From assembly GCF_022436675.1 (NCBI RefSeq), contig NZ_JAKUJZ010000002.1, forward strand, positions 565,417 through 629,416: a DNA stretch of 64,000 nucleotides, given 5' to 3'. This document shows positions 17,899 to 28,873 of the stretch, in pieces. The stretch's first letter is position 1. Each line of letters opens with the position of its first letter. Source of the DNA: Rheinheimera hassiensis. Lineage in GTDB: Bacteria > Pseudomonadota > Gammaproteobacteria > Enterobacterales > Alteromonadaceae. The notes under the pieces were generated by a model that saw only the letters and a list, made by a program, of their open reading frames with translations, was not told where the DNA came from and ran no database searches. The position numbers and the translations under genes were made by a program.

Positions 17899-20800
17899 GT
17901 GGCCGCGTGGGTAGTTGCCTTATTGGCGTTGTTGTATGTCGGTGGTTTGTTCCTTATTGCCAACTGGGGCGAGCGCCATGCCGATGATAAACTAATACGA
18001 AAGTATGGGGGGCTGATCTATAGCCTGGCGTTAGCCGTGTATTGCACTTCCTGGACTTACTACGGTGCAGTAGGGACGGCTGTTACCCAGGGCTGGGATT
18101 ACATACCCATTTATCTGGGACCCATTCTGCTGTTTATGTTTGCCCAGCCGTTTTTATTTAAACTGCTGTATGTGGCGAAAAAACAAAACGTTACCTCTGT
18201 CGCCGACTTTATCTCTGCCCGCTACGGTAAACGCAAAAATATTGCGCTGCTGACATCATTAATTTGTCTGGTGGTAGTGGTGCCTTATATTGCATTGCAG
18301 CTAAAAGCCGTAGCCAGTTCTTATCATGTGTTACTGGGCGGTGATTTTAGCGATGAGGCTGCCAACTGGTGGCAGGACAGTGCCTTTTTAAGTGCTCTGG
18401 CAATGGCTTTTTTTGCTATTTTGTTTGGCACGCGCAAGTTACACCTTACCGAGCAAAGCCGTGGCGTGATGGTGGCTATTGCTTTTGAGTCGGTAGTAAA
18501 GTTATTTGCTTTGCTGATGCTCGGGCTGGCAGTGTATGTCTTTGTGCTGGCAGATGACACCAGTGTGTTTGAGCGTTTTGCTGAGCATGCCATGACACAG
18601 CAGCAAAGCAGCAATGGCCAGGGCGTGGTAGAGTTTTTTACCAAAACCATCCTGGCCATGGCGGCGGTGTTTTTGCTACCGCGGCAGTTTCACGTCGCTT
18701 TTGTCGAAAACGTATCACATCATCATTTGCGGCACGCCAGGCGCTGGTTCTCACTGTATTTGTTTTTAGTCACCATATTGGTTATTCCAATCGCCATTGG
18801 CGGTATGCAGCTGTTTCCAAATGCGCTTAATTCTGCTGACAGCTTTGTGCTACTTATTCCGGCGCAGTCTGGCTGGAGCACGCTAAGCGTGCTGGTATTT
18901 ATTGGCGGTTTTTCAGCAGCAACATCGATGATTATTATTGCTACGCTGGCGCTGTCGACAATGATAAGTAACGATGTAGTTATGCCAGGTTTACTACGTA
19001 GCAGTAAGAGACAAGGCTTACCACACGATTACAGCCTGTTAATTTTGTTAGTACGGCGCAGTATGATCATTCTGGTGATGGCGCTGTCTTATCTGTATTA
19101 CCGTGTATTTGCACGTAATTATGAGCTGGCGGAAACCGGCTTGCTGGCCTTCGCGCTGGTGATCCAGTTAGCTCCGGCGGTGATCGGCGGCTTATACTGG
19201 CGCCGCGGTAATGCCTGGGGCGTATATCTGGGACTGGCGGTAGGTTTTTCACTGTGGTTTTTCACGCTGATGCTGCCGCAGTTAGTCAGCACCGGTGCTA
19301 TAGACAGCAACATTATGCAAACCGGTTTGTTCGGCTGGCCCTGGCTGGTGCCCACAGCGTTATTTGGCACACAACTGGATAGCTTAAGCCATGGCGTGCT
19401 GTTCTCGTTAGGTTTTAATCTGCTGTTTTATATTCTGGGTTCGTTAATGGTGCAGGTTAACCTGCAAGACAGGCTGCAGGCCGTAGCCTTTGTTAAGCCT
19501 AATTTACCGGTAAACCATCAGGACACGCCTGCAAGGCGTATTCGTATTCGCAATAAAGACTTAAAAATTCTGCTGGAGCGCTTTGTTGGCGCCAGCCGTG
19601 CCAACGAGTGTCTATTGGAATATGGCCGTCGCCAGCACACTGCGTTGCAGCTGGATGATTTACCCAGTGTCGGCCTGGTAGAGCATGTTGAGCGCGAGCT
19701 AGCCGGTGTTATAGGCGCCTCTTCAGCATCGGCCATGGTTAATGCTGTACTGGAAGGTCGTCAGCTTGGCTTTGAAGATGTGGTCACGTTATTTGATGAC
19801 ACAACGCAGGCGATTCAATTTTCACGTAAAATTCTGTTTTCTACCCTGGAGCACTTAAGCCAGGGCGTTAGTGTAGTAGACCGGGAGCTAAAACTGGTAG
19901 CCTGGAACCGGGCTTATCTGGACATGTTTGATTACCCCGAAGCTATGGTGCGGGTAGGTCGGCCTATAGCCGACATAGTGCGCTTTAACGCCGAGCGCGG
20001 CTTGTGCGGGCGGGGTACGGCAGATGAACATGTAGAAAAACGCATCGGCCATATGCAGAACGGCACCGCACATGTTTTTCAGCGGGTACGCCCCGACGGT
20101 AAGGTAATAGAAATGCGTGGCAACCCGATACCGGGCGGCGGCTTTGTTACCAGTTTTACCGATATCTCAGACCATGTTAAAGCCGTACAGGGGCTGGCGG
20201 AGGCGAAACAACATTTGGAAGACAGGGTACATGAGCGCACCCAGACCATTTCTGAAATTAACCATGAATTACTGGGCGAGGTACGCCGGCGGCGTGAAAC
20301 TGAGCTGCAATTGTTGCAGGCCAAAGCGGAAGCTGAGGCCGCTAATGCGTCTAAAACCCGTTTTCTCGCATTGGCCAGCCACGATATCTTGCAGCCGCTG
20401 AATGCGGCAAGGCTATTTACCGCAGCGCTGGCAGGCAGCAAAGATACCGGCCAGCAACAACATATTATTGGCCAACTGGATAACTCGCTAAAAGCGTCAG
20501 AAGAGCTGATTTCCACCTTGCTGGAAATTGCCAAACTGGACGATGGTAAGCTGTCTCCCGATGTGCAAACCGTTTCGTTAAAAGAGCTGCTGTCTCAGTT
20601 ATCAGATGAGTTTAATTTGCTGGCGCAGCAAAAAGGCCTGGGGTTGGCAGTAAAAGCAGCTGATTATCAGGTGCAAACTGATCCTATGTACTTAAGGCGT
20701 ATTTTGCAAAATATGCTGTCAAATGCGATAAAGTACACAAAAAAAGGCCGTATTGTGCTCGGTTGCAGAAAGCGGAAAAACCAGCTGTTAATTCAGGTTT

Positions 20801-21465
20801 GGGATACCGGTCCGGGCATTGGCGAAGCTGATTTGCAGCGTATTTTCGAAGATTTTTATCGTATTGACGCAACGGCAAAAGGCGAGCAGGGGGTTGGCCT
20901 GGGGCTTGGTGTTGTCAATCGCATGGCAAAATTACTTGGCCATACATTGGCAGTAGCGTCGTGGCCGGGCAAAGGCAGTGTCTTCAGCATCAGTTTACCG
21001 CTGGTAGAGGTAGAGCACAGGGTAGAGCTTCCGTTGCCTGTTATGGCGATGCAGCGTCCGGTGCTGGGGTTATCTGTGGTATGTGTTGATGATGACGCAG
21101 CAAACCTGGCGGCACTAAAGGTGCTGCTGGAGCAATGGCAGGTACAGGATGTGCAGTGTTTTTATGATGAACAAAGCTTGCTGGAGTATGCGCAGTTAAA
21201 CCGTGCCCCTGATGCACTTCTAATTGATTATCAGCTTGGGCAAAATTTAAATGGCCTGCAGCTGTATGAAAAAATTAAACCGGTATGGGGGCACGTGAAT
21301 GGCATTTTAGTGTCGGCGTCGCCAGAGACTGGCCTGGCACTTAAAGCCAGACAGCACGGGCTGATGTTTCTGGCTAAACCTATTAAGCCGGCGGCACTTC
21401 GCGCCAGTCTTAACCACCTCAGAATGCTTAAACGCGCTCAGGAGCAAAATAACCCGGTAGCCTAA
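17899..21465 (+). CDS. crbS: CrbS-like hybrid sensor kinase with SSS transporter domain
   Basis: 1,188 aa, GTG start after ACGGGAGA. Residues 1 to about 500 form a 12-13-helix sodium:solute-symporter-like sensor (YCTSWTYYGAVGTAVTQGWDY, NVTSVADFISARYGKRKNIA). Then come a PAS domain (EHLSQGVSVVDRELKLVAWN), a coiled coil (~770-815), HisKA with phospho-acceptor His at about 828 (LASHDILQPLNAAR), HATPase (NMLSNAIKYT, DTGPGIGE, GVGLGLGVVN) and a receiver with Asp about 1110 (LLIDYQLG). This architecture is CrbS/CbrA-type. With the LuxR-type regulator and acs next door, CrbS, controlling acetate assimilation, is the best fit. Confidence 0.88.
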   Translation: MAAWVVALLALLYVGGLFLIANWGERHADDKLIRKYGGLIYSLALAVYCTSWTYYGAVGTAVTQGWDYIPIYLGPILLFMFAQPFLFKLLYVAKKQNVTSVADFISARYGKRKNIALLTSLICLVVVVPYIALQLKAVASSYHVLLGGDFSDEAANWWQDSAFLSALAMAFFAILFGTRKLHLTEQSRGVMVAIAFESVVKLFALLMLGLAVYVFVLADDTSVFERFAEHAMTQQQSSNGQGVVEFFTKTILAMAAVFLLPRQFHVAFVENVSHHHLRHARRWFSLYLFLVTILVIPIAIGGMQLFPNALNSADSFVLLIPAQSGWSTLSVLVFIGGFSAATSMIIIATLALSTMISNDVVMPGLLRSSKRQGLPHDYSLLILLVRRSMIILVMALSYLYYRVFARNYELAETGLLAFALVIQLAPAVIGGLYWRRGNAWGVYLGLAVGFSLWFFTLMLPQLVSTGAIDSNIMQTGLFGWPWLVPTALFGTQLDSLSHGVLFSLGFNLLFYILGSLMVQVNLQDRLQAVAFVKPNLPVNHQDTPARRIRIRNKDLKILLERFVGASRANECLLEYGRRQHTALQLDDLPSVGLVEHVERELAGVIGASSASAMVNAVLEGRQLGFEDVVTLFDDTTQAIQFSRKILFSTLEHLSQGVSVVDRELKLVAWNRAYLDMFDYPEAMVRVGRPIADIVRFNAERGLCGRGTADEHVEKRIGHMQNGTAHVFQRVRPDGKVIEMRGNPIPGGGFVTSFTDISDHVKAVQGLAEAKQHLEDRVHERTQTISEINHELLGEVRRRRETELQLLQAKAEAEAANASKTRFLALASHDILQPLNAARLFTAALAGSKDTGQQQHIIGQLDNSLKASEELISTLLEIAKLDDGKLSPDVQTVSLKELLSQLSDEFNLLAQQKGLGLAVKAADYQVQTDPMYLRRILQNMLSNAIKYTKKGRIVLGCRKRKNQLLIQVWDTGPGIGEADLQRIFEDFYRIDATAKGEQGVGLGLGVVNRMAKLLGHTLAVASWPGKGSVFSISLPLVEVEHRVELPLPVMAMQRPVLGLSVVCVDDDAANLAALKVLLEQWQVQDVQCFYDEQSLLEYAQLNRAPDALLIDYQLGQNLNGLQLYEKIKPVWGHVNGILVSASPETGLALKARQHGLMFLAKPIKPAALRASLNHLRMLKRAQEQNNPVA

Positions 21466-21484
21466 TCGGTTTCATTCTGAGTTT

Positions 21485-22165
21485 TTAGTGCGGCTGCGTC
21501 ATGGCTCTGTCAACAGGTGGTTCCAGCGTCAGGCGCTGAGCCTGAATAACCACCTGAGTGCGGTTAGTCACGCCAAGTTTGCGAAATATTGCAGTAATGT
21601 GCGCTTTTACCGTGGCTTCTGAAATATGTAAATCGTACGCGATTTGCTTGTTAAGCCAGCCCTCGGTCAGATAGTACAACACTTTATATTGTTGCTGAGT
21701 TAACTGAGCTACGCGGGCAGCCAGATCCAAATCATCTTCTGCTTCGCGACTGTGGATATCCAGCACCTGATTTTTCAGCCTAAGCGGTACCCATAACTCC
21801 CCGGCTATAACGGCGTTTAGCGCAGCACTGATGTCCAGCGGGTTAGCTGACTTGGGCACGTAGGCTGAAGCGCCAAAGGCCATAACACGGCGAATAACAT
21901 CCAAATCTTCACTGGCAGAAATCACTACTATTGGCAGTGCAGGGTAGTTTTTGCGTAACTGTATTAACCCCAGAAAACCGCAGTTTCCCGGCATATGCAG
22001 ATCCAGCAGCAGTAAGTCGGTATCAGGGTGTTGTTCCAGTGCAACACAGGTGCTTTCAAAGCTATCCGTTTCAATAGTCGCTTTAGTGGCAAAGGTGCTG
22101 CTGATGGCGTTTATCAGCGCATTGCGAAACAGCGGGTGGTCGTCTGCGACGATCAGTTTTGCCAT
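21485..22165 (-). CDS. crbR: CrbR-like LuxR/NarL response regulator
   Basis: 226 aa. Receiver domain with acidic pair VADDHPL, phospho-acceptor Asp55 in LLLLDLHMPG and Lys in YVPKSAN; C-terminal LuxR-type HTH from about 150 (LTQQQYKVLYYLTEGWLNKQIAYDLHISEATVK). Encoded tail-to-tail with the hybrid kinase and directly downstream of acs on the same strand. In Vibrio and Pseudomonas the CrbS/CrbR pair activates acs; the same role is inferred here. The ~120 bp separating it from acs holds a hairpin, so it may have its own promoter. Confidence 0.85.
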   Translation of the reverse strand: MAKLIVADDHPLFRNALINAISSTFATKATIETDSFESTCVALEQHPDTDLLLLDLHMPGNCGFLGLIQLRKNYPALPIVVISASEDLDVIRRVMAFGASAYVPKSANPLDISAALNAVIAGELWVPLRLKNQVLDIHSREAEDDLDLAARVAQLTQQQYKVLYYLTEGWLNKQIAYDLHISEATVKAHITAIFRKLGVTNRTQVVIQAQRLTLEPPVDRAMTQPH

Positions 22166-22213
22166 CTTGTCCTCCAGCGAAGGGTATTTTAATTATTATG
22201 CCATTCTTGTTAG

Positions 22214-22235
22214 AAAGGCCGCGAATGCGGCCTTT
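22214..22235. terminator. Terminator downstream of acs
   Basis: Stem AAAGGCCGC-GAAT-GCGGCCTTT, 50 nt after the acs stop on the minus strand. The T tract on that strand is short (TTTCT), so read-through into crbR is possible. Confidence 0.65.
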
Positions 22236-22285
22236 AATACTGAGGTTAGCAGGGCGCTGTGTCAAGCGCGTACTTGCCAGATAGC

Positions 22286-24250
22286 TTATTTACGGTTTAA
22301 CCGGTTGGTCACCAGCGTTTCAACCACAGATGGATCAGCCAGTGTGGAAATATCACCTAACTGATCATGCTCATTAGCGGCAATTTTACGCAGAATACGT
22401 CGCATAATTTTGCCTGAGCGGGTTTTCGGTAAACCGGTAGGCGCCCACTGAATTAAATCTGGTGTGGCAATAGGGGATATTTCTTCCCGCACCCAGTCAC
22501 GCAATGCCTTGGTGAGCTCTGCGCTGGGTTCAATACCCACCCTTGGTGTAACGTAAACATAAATGCCCTGGCCCTTAATGTCATGCGGATAACCCACTAC
22601 CGCAGCTTCTGCAACCGAATCATGGGCAACCAGACAACTTTCAATTTCGGCCGTGCCTAAGCGGTGGCCGGAAATATTCAATACGTCATCTACACGACCT
22701 GTTAACCAGTAATAACCATCTGCATCACGTTTGGCGCCATCACCGGTAAAGTACAGGCCAGGGTAAGTGCTGAAATAGGTTTGTTCAAAGCGCTCGTGAT
22801 CACCGTAAACGGTACGCATTTGTCCCGGCCAACTGTCTTTAATGACCAGATTGCCCTCACACTCGCCGCTTAGTTCTTTACCTTCGTTATCAACAATCGC
22901 CGGTTTAACGCCAAAGAATGGCCGGGTTGCAGATCCGGGCTTAAGCTCAGTACAACCTGGCAGAGGTGTGATCAAAATACCGCCGGTTTCAGTTTGCCAC
23001 CAGGTGTCTACAATAGGGCAATTACCGTTGCCGAATTTCTCGTGATACCAGTTCCAGGCTTCCGGGTTAATCGGTTCACCCACGCTGCCAAGTGTTTGCA
23101 AAGATGCAAGGTTGGCACCTTCTACCGGTGCATCACCATGCGCCATCAGCGCGCGAATAGCGGTAGGAGCGGTGTAAAGGATGTTTACCTTATATTTGTC
23201 GACAATTTGTGCCATGCGTTTAACGCTGGGGTAATTGGGGACCCCTTCAAACAACACGCTGGTGGCACCATTGGCCAGCGGGCCATAAACAATATACGTA
23301 TGTCCGGTTACCCAGCCGATATCGGCTGCACACCAGTAGATGTCGCCATCGTGATAGTCAAATACATACTGGTGAGTCATCGACGCCCACACCATATAAC
23401 CGCCCGTGGTGTGCAATACGCCTTTGGGTTTGCCGGTAGAGCCCGAAGTATACAAAATAAATAGTGGATCTTCAGCGTTCATGGGCTCGGCAGGGCAATC
23501 AGCACTTTGCCGGTTTAGTAAGTCGTGATACCAAACATCACGGCCGTCGTGTCCGGCCTGCATATCGACATTTTTACCCACATGCTTAACCACCAATACA
23601 TGCTTAACCGGTGATTCAGCGCCTAAATGAGCCAACGCCATATCAGTGTTATCTTTTAAGTTGGTTACCCGGCTGCCGCGCAGAGCCTGGTCAGCAGTAA
23701 TAACCAGTTTAGAGTCACAGTCGACAATACGGCTGCCCAGTGCATCCGGCGAAAAGCCGGCAAACACCACAGAGTGCACAGCGCCAATGCGGGCACATGC
23801 GAGCAGTGCTACGGTGGCTTCCGGGATCATTGGCAGATAAATAGTTACCCGATCGCCTTTTTTAACACCCAGCTCTTTCATACCATTGGCCAGTTTACAT
23901 ACTTGCTGATGCAACTGCGCATAAGTAACCGATTTTTGTACGTCTGGTGAGTCGCCTTCCCAATAATAGGCAACCTGATTGGCGCGCTCAGGCAAATGCC
24001 GGTCCAAACAGTTATAACTGGCGTTGAGTTCACCATCGCTAAACCAGTTAATATTCACTTTACCGCTGTCAAAGCTGGTATTTTTAACCTTGGTAAAAGG
24101 GGTAAACCAGTGCAGACGTTTACCGTGTTCCGCCCAGAATGCTTCCGGAGAGCTAACAGACTGCTGATACATCTGCATATATTGCTCGTTAGTTAAAAGT
24201 GAGCGCTTGGCTGCACTGGCGGGTACCGGATAAACTAATGGATGTGACAT
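22286..24250 (-). CDS. acs: Acetyl-CoA synthetase (AMP-forming)
   Basis: 654 aa adenylate-forming ligase making acetyl-CoA from acetate, ATP and CoA. P-loop [23 protein letters not shown] core, [14 protein letters not shown] and the C-terminal [14 protein letters not shown] with the acetylatable catalytic Lys are present. Length matches E. coli Acs (652 aa). Neighbours (CrbS/R, SSS symporter, porin) form an acetate scavenging module. A gapped palindrome TAGAC-CTTA-GTCTA lies ~70 bp upstream. Confidence 0.97.
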   Translation of the reverse strand: MSHPLVYPVPASAAKRSLLTNEQYMQMYQQSVSSPEAFWAEHGKRLHWFTPFTKVKNTSFDSGKVNINWFSDGELNASYNCLDRHLPERANQVAYYWEGDSPDVQKSVTYAQLHQQVCKLANGMKELGVKKGDRVTIYLPMIPEATVALLACARIGAVHSVVFAGFSPDALGSRIVDCDSKLVITADQALRGSRVTNLKDNTDMALAHLGAESPVKHVLVVKHVGKNVDMQAGHDGRDVWYHDLLNRQSADCPAEPMNAEDPLFILYTSGSTGKPKGVLHTTGGYMVWASMTHQYVFDYHDGDIYWCAADIGWVTGHTYIVYGPLANGATSVLFEGVPNYPSVKRMAQIVDKYKVNILYTAPTAIRALMAHGDAPVEGANLASLQTLGSVGEPINPEAWNWYHEKFGNGNCPIVDTWWQTETGGILITPLPGCTELKPGSATRPFFGVKPAIVDNEGKELSGECEGNLVIKDSWPGQMRTVYGDHERFEQTYFSTYPGLYFTGDGAKRDADGYYWLTGRVDDVLNISGHRLGTAEIESCLVAHDSVAEAAVVGYPHDIKGQGIYVYVTPRVGIEPSAELTKALRDWVREEISPIATPDLIQWAPTGLPKTRSGKIMRRILRKIAANEHDQLGDISTLADPSVVETLVTNRLNRK

Positions 24251-24318
24251 AACTTCCCCTGTGAGAGCTTCATAAATTTACTGTTATCTTTCTATCGAAG
24301 CCGCGTGTTATTTGAAAT

Positions 24319-24332
24319 TAGACCTTAGTCTA
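24319..24332. promoter_or_regulatory. Candidate CrbR operator, site 2 (acs promoter)
   Basis: TAGAC-CTTA-GTCTA-type inverted repeat, 71-82 bp upstream of the acs start, matching site 1 (75-85 bp upstream of the DUF4212 start). The 10-mer TCGAAGCCGC also occurs beside both (17821 and 24295). Confidence 0.45.
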
Positions 24333-24390
24333 GCCAAATCCGCGTGTTGTAGCCAACCTGATACTGTTCGCCTTAATATGCAGCATAACT

Positions 24391-24402
24391 GCGACTAAAG
24401 GC
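24391..24402. promoter_or_regulatory. Candidate CrbR operator, site 3 (porin side, degenerate)
   Basis: On the minus strand this reads GCC-TTTA-GTCGC, a half-conserved version of sites 1 and 2. It lies ~80 bp upstream of the porin start and in opposite orientation to site 2. The rest of 24251-24482 shows no clear promoter hexamers. Confidence 0.35.
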
Positions 24403-24482
24403 TAATTGCAGTAACGGCGAGTCTGAACCAAAGTTGAACCGAAAAATTACCATTACAAGAACAAAGATGGAGAGACGAGAAA

Positions 24483-25646
24483 ATGAAAAAAATAACAACA
24501 ATATCTTACCTTGCAGCCTGCGTGGCATTAGGCGCAGGCAGTGCACACGCTGCTGGTTTTGATATCGGCGGCACCAATGTCACTTTTGGCGGCTATGTAA
24601 AGCTGGATGCCATGGTAACTGATGCTGATGGCGAAGTTGCAGCTCTGGGGCGGGAGTTTTATGTACCTTCGCTAACTCCCATCGGCGGAGAGAGTACCAC
24701 ACGTTTTGATATGCATGCCCGCCAGTCACGCTTCTTCTTTTCTACGGCAACAGAGCTTGAAGATGGCAGTAAAATTACCGGCCATCTTGAGTTTGATTTT
24801 ATGACCAGTAATAACGGCAACGACGAACGTACCACTAATGGTTATAGCCCGGTTATGCGTCATGCTTTTATTAAATACAAAAACTGGACCTTAGGCCAAA
24901 CCTGGTCAAACTTTATGGATGTCGCCTCGCTTCCGGATACATTAGACTTTGTTGGTAACCCCGATGCCGCTATCTTTATCCGGCAGGCTCAGGTGCGTTA
25001 TACCCATGGCAATTTTTCTTTTGCAGTAGAAAACCCTGAAAGTACCGTTACGCCATTCGGCGGCGGTGCCCGTATTACCACTGATGCTAATGCAACACCG
25101 GATTTCACAGCCAGCTACAATCTGAAAACAGACTGGGGTGTGGTGAAAGTGGCCGGTTTATTACGCCAGATTGCCATTGATGGCACTCATAGTGGTGTGC
25201 GCTATGATGACGAAGTCACCTCTTATGGCCTGTCAGTAAGTACCAAAATTGATTTGGCTAATAAAGATGATATTCGTATCACTTTGAATACCGGTAAAGG
25301 TCTTGGTCGCTACGTCGGCTTAAATACCGTAAACGGTGCAGTGTTGGATGCCAATGGTAATCTGGAGACTATCGATGTAACCGCATTCTCAGTAGCGTAT
25401 CGCCACCTGTGGAATGATCAATGGCGTTCTACCTTCCTGTATTCAACTTTGATGGCGGACAATGAAACAGATTTAACTGGTTTAGGTGTTACCAAAACCA
25501 CGCAAAGCTACAGCGCTAACCTGTTGTATCAGGCAACGAAAAAGCTGATGGTAGGTATTGAGTATAAGTTTGCTAACCGCGAAGTAGAGTCAGGCCTGGA
25601 TGGCGATATGAACCGTGTTCAGTTCAGTGCTAAATACGATTTTTAA
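24483..25646 (+). CDS. DcaP-like outer-membrane porin
   Basis: 387 aa. Signal peptide with AHAAG cleavage region at about 24, then FGGYVKLDAMVTDADG, RQSRFFFSTATELEDG and LGQTWSNFMDVASLPDTLDF, characteristic of DcaP-type trimeric porins; beta-strand alternation throughout and a terminal Phe (SAKYDF), as required for BAM assembly. DcaP porins pass carboxylates and small solutes. It is divergent from acs and probably co-regulated with it. Start after AGAGACGAGAAA. Terminator follows. Confidence 0.85.
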   Translation: MKKITTISYLAACVALGAGSAHAAGFDIGGTNVTFGGYVKLDAMVTDADGEVAALGREFYVPSLTPIGGESTTRFDMHARQSRFFFSTATELEDGSKITGHLEFDFMTSNNGNDERTTNGYSPVMRHAFIKYKNWTLGQTWSNFMDVASLPDTLDFVGNPDAAIFIRQAQVRYTHGNFSFAVENPESTVTPFGGGARITTDANATPDFTASYNLKTDWGVVKVAGLLRQIAIDGTHSGVRYDDEVTSYGLSVSTKIDLANKDDIRITLNTGKGLGRYVGLNTVNGAVLDANGNLETIDVTAFSVAYRHLWNDQWRSTFLYSTLMADNETDLTGLGVTKTTQSYSANLLYQATKKLMVGIEYKFANREVESGLDGDMNRVQFSAKYDF

Positions 25647-25694
25647 TTAGCTGTCGTTTTATGTTTTAAATGGTTTTGATTAAAGCCAGTTAAT

Positions 25695-25723
25695 AAAAAA
25701 GCCAGACAATGTCTGGCTTTTTT
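25695..25723. terminator. Bidirectional terminator between porin and rne
   Basis: AAAAAAGCCAGAC-AAT-GTCTGGCTTTTTT: 7-bp GC-rich stem with A/T tracts both sides, between converging genes. Confidence 0.9.
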
Positions 25724-25756
25724 GTGTCTGACACTTTGCAGTGTCAACTGATATGC

Positions 25757-28700
25757 TTACTCATCAGATTTTGGCTTGGTCATTGGTGCGCTTACTGCCT
25801 GGCGTGCAAACGCGGAACCGGCAGGACGCTCAGAGCTGGCTACAACCGGCCTTTCTTGTGCTGGCATTACAACAGGCGTTGCTACTTCAGCATTGCTGTC
25901 CTGTGTGCTGGCTTCCGGTTTGGTCATAGTGGCAACTACCATCTGTGCATAACGCCCGCCTGCAGGTTTCGCTGCTACCGGCTTAGCTGCTTCTGCCACA
26001 GGGGCAGAAGGTGCTACTGCAGGAGCCGCTTCTGTTTTCACGACTTCTGCTTTAACAACTTCAGTTGCAACAGCTTCTGTTTTAGGTGTAACAGGCTCTG
26101 CAACCTCAGCTTTTTCAGCTACAACACTATCCACGGCTTTTTCAGGAGCTGGTGCGGCTTCGCTTGTGCTTGCCGTAGCAGTAACTTCCTTATCCGCTTT
26201 TTTGGCCGCTGGTTTACGACGGCTGCGCGTTTTCGGTTTTTCTGCAGCAGCCGGTTCGACCTGCTCAATGTTGTCAGCATCAACCACCGCTACAGCATCA
26301 GCCTGGGCTACTTCGGGCTGCACTTGCTCAACCTGTGCTGGCACAGCTTTTGGCTCTTCGGCTACCACAATAGTATCTGCTGGTGTAGCGTCAGCTTCTG
26401 CTTGTCCGGCATCGGCGTCAGTTTGTTCCTGCTCTTTTTTACGCTTTTGGCCTGCAGCCCGTAAATGACGTGGTGAACGACGGTTACGGCTGCGTGGCTC
26501 TGCGGTTTCCTGCTCGCTAGTTTCAGCTGTAGCCTCTTCGGTTGTGTCAACAGTAGTCGTGTCAGTCGTTTTGGCTGTTGTAACGTCATCTTTTGGCTGT
26601 ACTACTGCTGATTCGACCACAACTGCTGCTTCAGTATGTTCAGCTTTAGTGGCAGTCACTGCATCAGTAACAGGTTCGGCAGTTGTCACTTGAACCGGCG
26701 TTTCAGGTAATGCCGCAGACGTAATCTCGGTAACGGCTGCTGTTACCACTTGAGTGGTTTCTGCCGCAGGCGCTTTATCCATACGTACAGAGCGGCGTGT
26801 GTTACGACGTTGACGGCGCTCAACTATACGTTGCGGTGCATTGTCATCTTCAGGTTCTTTGTTGGCAACATGGGCTTTCTCCACAGGTTTTCTGGCTTCC
26901 TGCTGTGGGCGTGGTGCACGCGGCTCTTGTGGCGGACGTTGCTGACGCTCAGGTTTCTGAACCGCTTCATCTTTTAATTGCGGTGCTACCGCTTTATCGT
27001 CACCTTCATTACGGCGGCGCGGTTTATTGCGGCGACGGTTGTTGTCGCGGTTGGCATCACGGCTGTTGTCGCGATTACCATCACGGCCATTTTCACGATT
27101 AGCGCTACGCGGATTGCTGCGCTCATTTGGCTTGGCTACTGGCTTCACATCGGCCTTGGTTTCTGCCGGGGCAAACAACTTACCAAACCAGTTGCTGATT
27201 GCCTGAAATAAGCCAGTACTTTGCTCAGGTGTTTTATCTACCGCGGCGGTTGGCGCAGTTGCCGGACGCGCGGCAGTGCTATCTGCAATGTTAATTGCTG
27301 AAATAGCGGGCTTTTCTTTAACGGCATCAGAAGCCGGATGGTACAGCGTTGATGTGGCCTCTGGCACTTTCACCATGTTGTAGCTGGCATCGTCGATTTC
27401 TTCATCGATACGAATGCGGATAACTTCATGGTTTGGTGTTTCCATATGTTCGTTAGGAATAACAAACACGCGGATACCATGGCGTTTTTCGATGCGGCGT
27501 ATCGCATCGCGCTTTTCGTTCATCAGGTAGGTAGCAACAGATACCGGTACCTGAGCATGAATTTGACTGGTATTGTCTTTAATTGACTCTTCTTCAATTA
27601 AACGCAGGATAGACAGTGCAGATGACTCGGTGCTACGAATCGTACCGCGACCATGACACCGCGGGCACACATGCGTGGCTGATTCACCCAATGACGGGCG
27701 CAGACGCTGGCGTGACATTTCCAGTAAACCAAAGCGGGAGATACGGCCAATTTGCACCCGGGCACGGTCGTGTTTTACCGCATCTTTTAAGCGGTTTTCT
27801 ACTTCGCGCTGGTGGCGTACCGGCGTCATGTCGATAAAGTCGATTACAATCAAGCCGCCTAAGTCACGTAAACGTAACTGGCGCGCAATTTCATCGGCCG
27901 CTTCAAGGTTGGTGTTAAATGCCGTTTCTTCAATATCGCCGCCTTTGGTGGCTTTAGACGAGTTGATATCAATGGCGGTTAAAGCTTCAGTGCTGTCGAT
28001 TACGATAGAGCCGCCTGATGGCAGGCGTACTTCGCGGCGAAACGCTGATTCAATTTGGGTTTCAATCTGAAAGTGCATAAACAGCGGCACTTCGCCCTGA
28101 TACAGCTTAACGCGGTGGGCAAAATCCGGGCGGAACTGCTGAATGTATACTTTGGCTTCTTCGAAAATACGCGGGTTGTCGATCAGGATTTCACCAACAT
28201 CGCGGCGCAGGTAATCGCGGATGGCGCGAAATACCACGTTGCTTTCCTGATGAATTAAAAACGGTGAAGGGCGCTTTTGCGCTTCTTCGGTAATAGCAGA
28301 CCAATGTTTTAACAGCGCTTTTAAATCGTAGTCCAGCTCTTCATAGGATTTACCTACGCCAGCGGTACGGACAATTAAGCCCATTCCGTCGGGCATTTCT
28401 AACTGGCCTAAAGAGTCTTTTAGTTCCTGACGCTCGTCGCCTTCAATCCGGCGTGAAATACCACCAGCGCGCGGGTTATTCGGCATTAATACTAAGTAAG
28501 AGCCTGCAAGGCTGATAAAGGTAGTTAACGCAGCACCTTTTTGGCCACGTTCTTCTTTATCAATCTGGATAATAACTTCCTGGCCTTCTTTAACCACTTC
28601 TTTAATATTGGGGCGACCATCAAAACTGTAGCCAGAAGGGAAGTATTCGCGGGAAATTTCTTTCAGAGGTAAAAAGCCGTGGCGATCAGCACCGTAGTCA

Positions 28701-28873
28701 ACAAAAGCCGCTTCTAAGCTGGGTTCGACCCGGGTGATTTTACCTTTGTAAATATTAGCTTTTTTTTGTTCATGGCCCGGGCTTTCAATATCCAGATCGT
28801 ACAGTTTCTGGCCATCGACCAGCGCAACGCGGATTTCTTCTTCCTGCGTCGCGTTAATTAACATTCTTTTCAT
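25757..28873 (-). CDS. rne: Ribonuclease E
   Basis: 1,038 aa, start at [13 protein letters not shown]; a longer in-frame start at 28912 is not family-like. N-terminal catalytic half: S1 domain ([20 protein letters not shown]), 5' sensor, DNase-I-like domain with metal-binding Asp residues ([26 protein letters not shown]) and Zn-link CPRCHGRG. The C-terminal ~500 aa are low-complexity: an Arg/Asn-rich RNA-binding patch ([20 protein letters not shown]) then Ala/Glu/Pro/Thr/Val-rich sequence, the scaffold for a degradosome. RNase E cuts single-stranded AU-rich RNA and matures rRNA and tRNA. A 500-bp gap upstream probably contains a long autoregulatory 5' UTR. Confidence 0.96.
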   Translation of the reverse strand: MKRMLINATQEEEIRVALVDGQKLYDLDIESPGHEQKKANIYKGKITRVEPSLEAAFVDYGADRHGFLPLKEISREYFPSGYSFDGRPNIKEVVKEGQEVIIQIDKEERGQKGAALTTFISLAGSYLVLMPNNPRAGGISRRIEGDERQELKDSLGQLEMPDGMGLIVRTAGVGKSYEELDYDLKALLKHWSAITEEAQKRPSPFLIHQESNVVFRAIRDYLRRDVGEILIDNPRIFEEAKVYIQQFRPDFAHRVKLYQGEVPLFMHFQIETQIESAFRREVRLPSGGSIVIDSTEALTAIDINSSKATKGGDIEETAFNTNLEAADEIARQLRLRDLGGLIVIDFIDMTPVRHQREVENRLKDAVKHDRARVQIGRISRFGLLEMSRQRLRPSLGESATHVCPRCHGRGTIRSTESSALSILRLIEEESIKDNTSQIHAQVPVSVATYLMNEKRDAIRRIEKRHGIRVFVIPNEHMETPNHEVIRIRIDEEIDDASYNMVKVPEATSTLYHPASDAVKEKPAISAINIADSTAARPATAPTAAVDKTPEQSTGLFQAISNWFGKLFAPAETKADVKPVAKPNERSNPRSANRENGRDGNRDNSRDANRDNNRRRNKPRRRNEGDDKAVAPQLKDEAVQKPERQQRPPQEPRAPRPQQEARKPVEKAHVANKEPEDDNAPQRIVERRQRRNTRRSVRMDKAPAAETTQVVTAAVTEITSAALPETPVQVTTAEPVTDAVTATKAEHTEAAVVVESAVVQPKDDVTTAKTTDTTTVDTTEEATAETSEQETAEPRSRNRRSPRHLRAAGQKRKKEQEQTDADAGQAEADATPADTIVVAEEPKAVPAQVEQVQPEVAQADAVAVVDADNIEQVEPAAAEKPKTRSRRKPAAKKADKEVTATASTSEAAPAPEKAVDSVVAEKAEVAEPVTPKTEAVATEVVKAEVVKTEAAPAVAPSAPVAEAAKPVAAKPAGGRYAQMVVATMTKPEASTQDSNAEVATPVVMPAQERPVVASSERPAGSAFARQAVSAPMTKPKSDE

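Noticed and set aside
25709..26589. Cys- or Ala-rich ORFs opposite the rne C-terminal region
   Set aside because: Shadows of the low-complexity RNase E tail; no RBS or family similarity.
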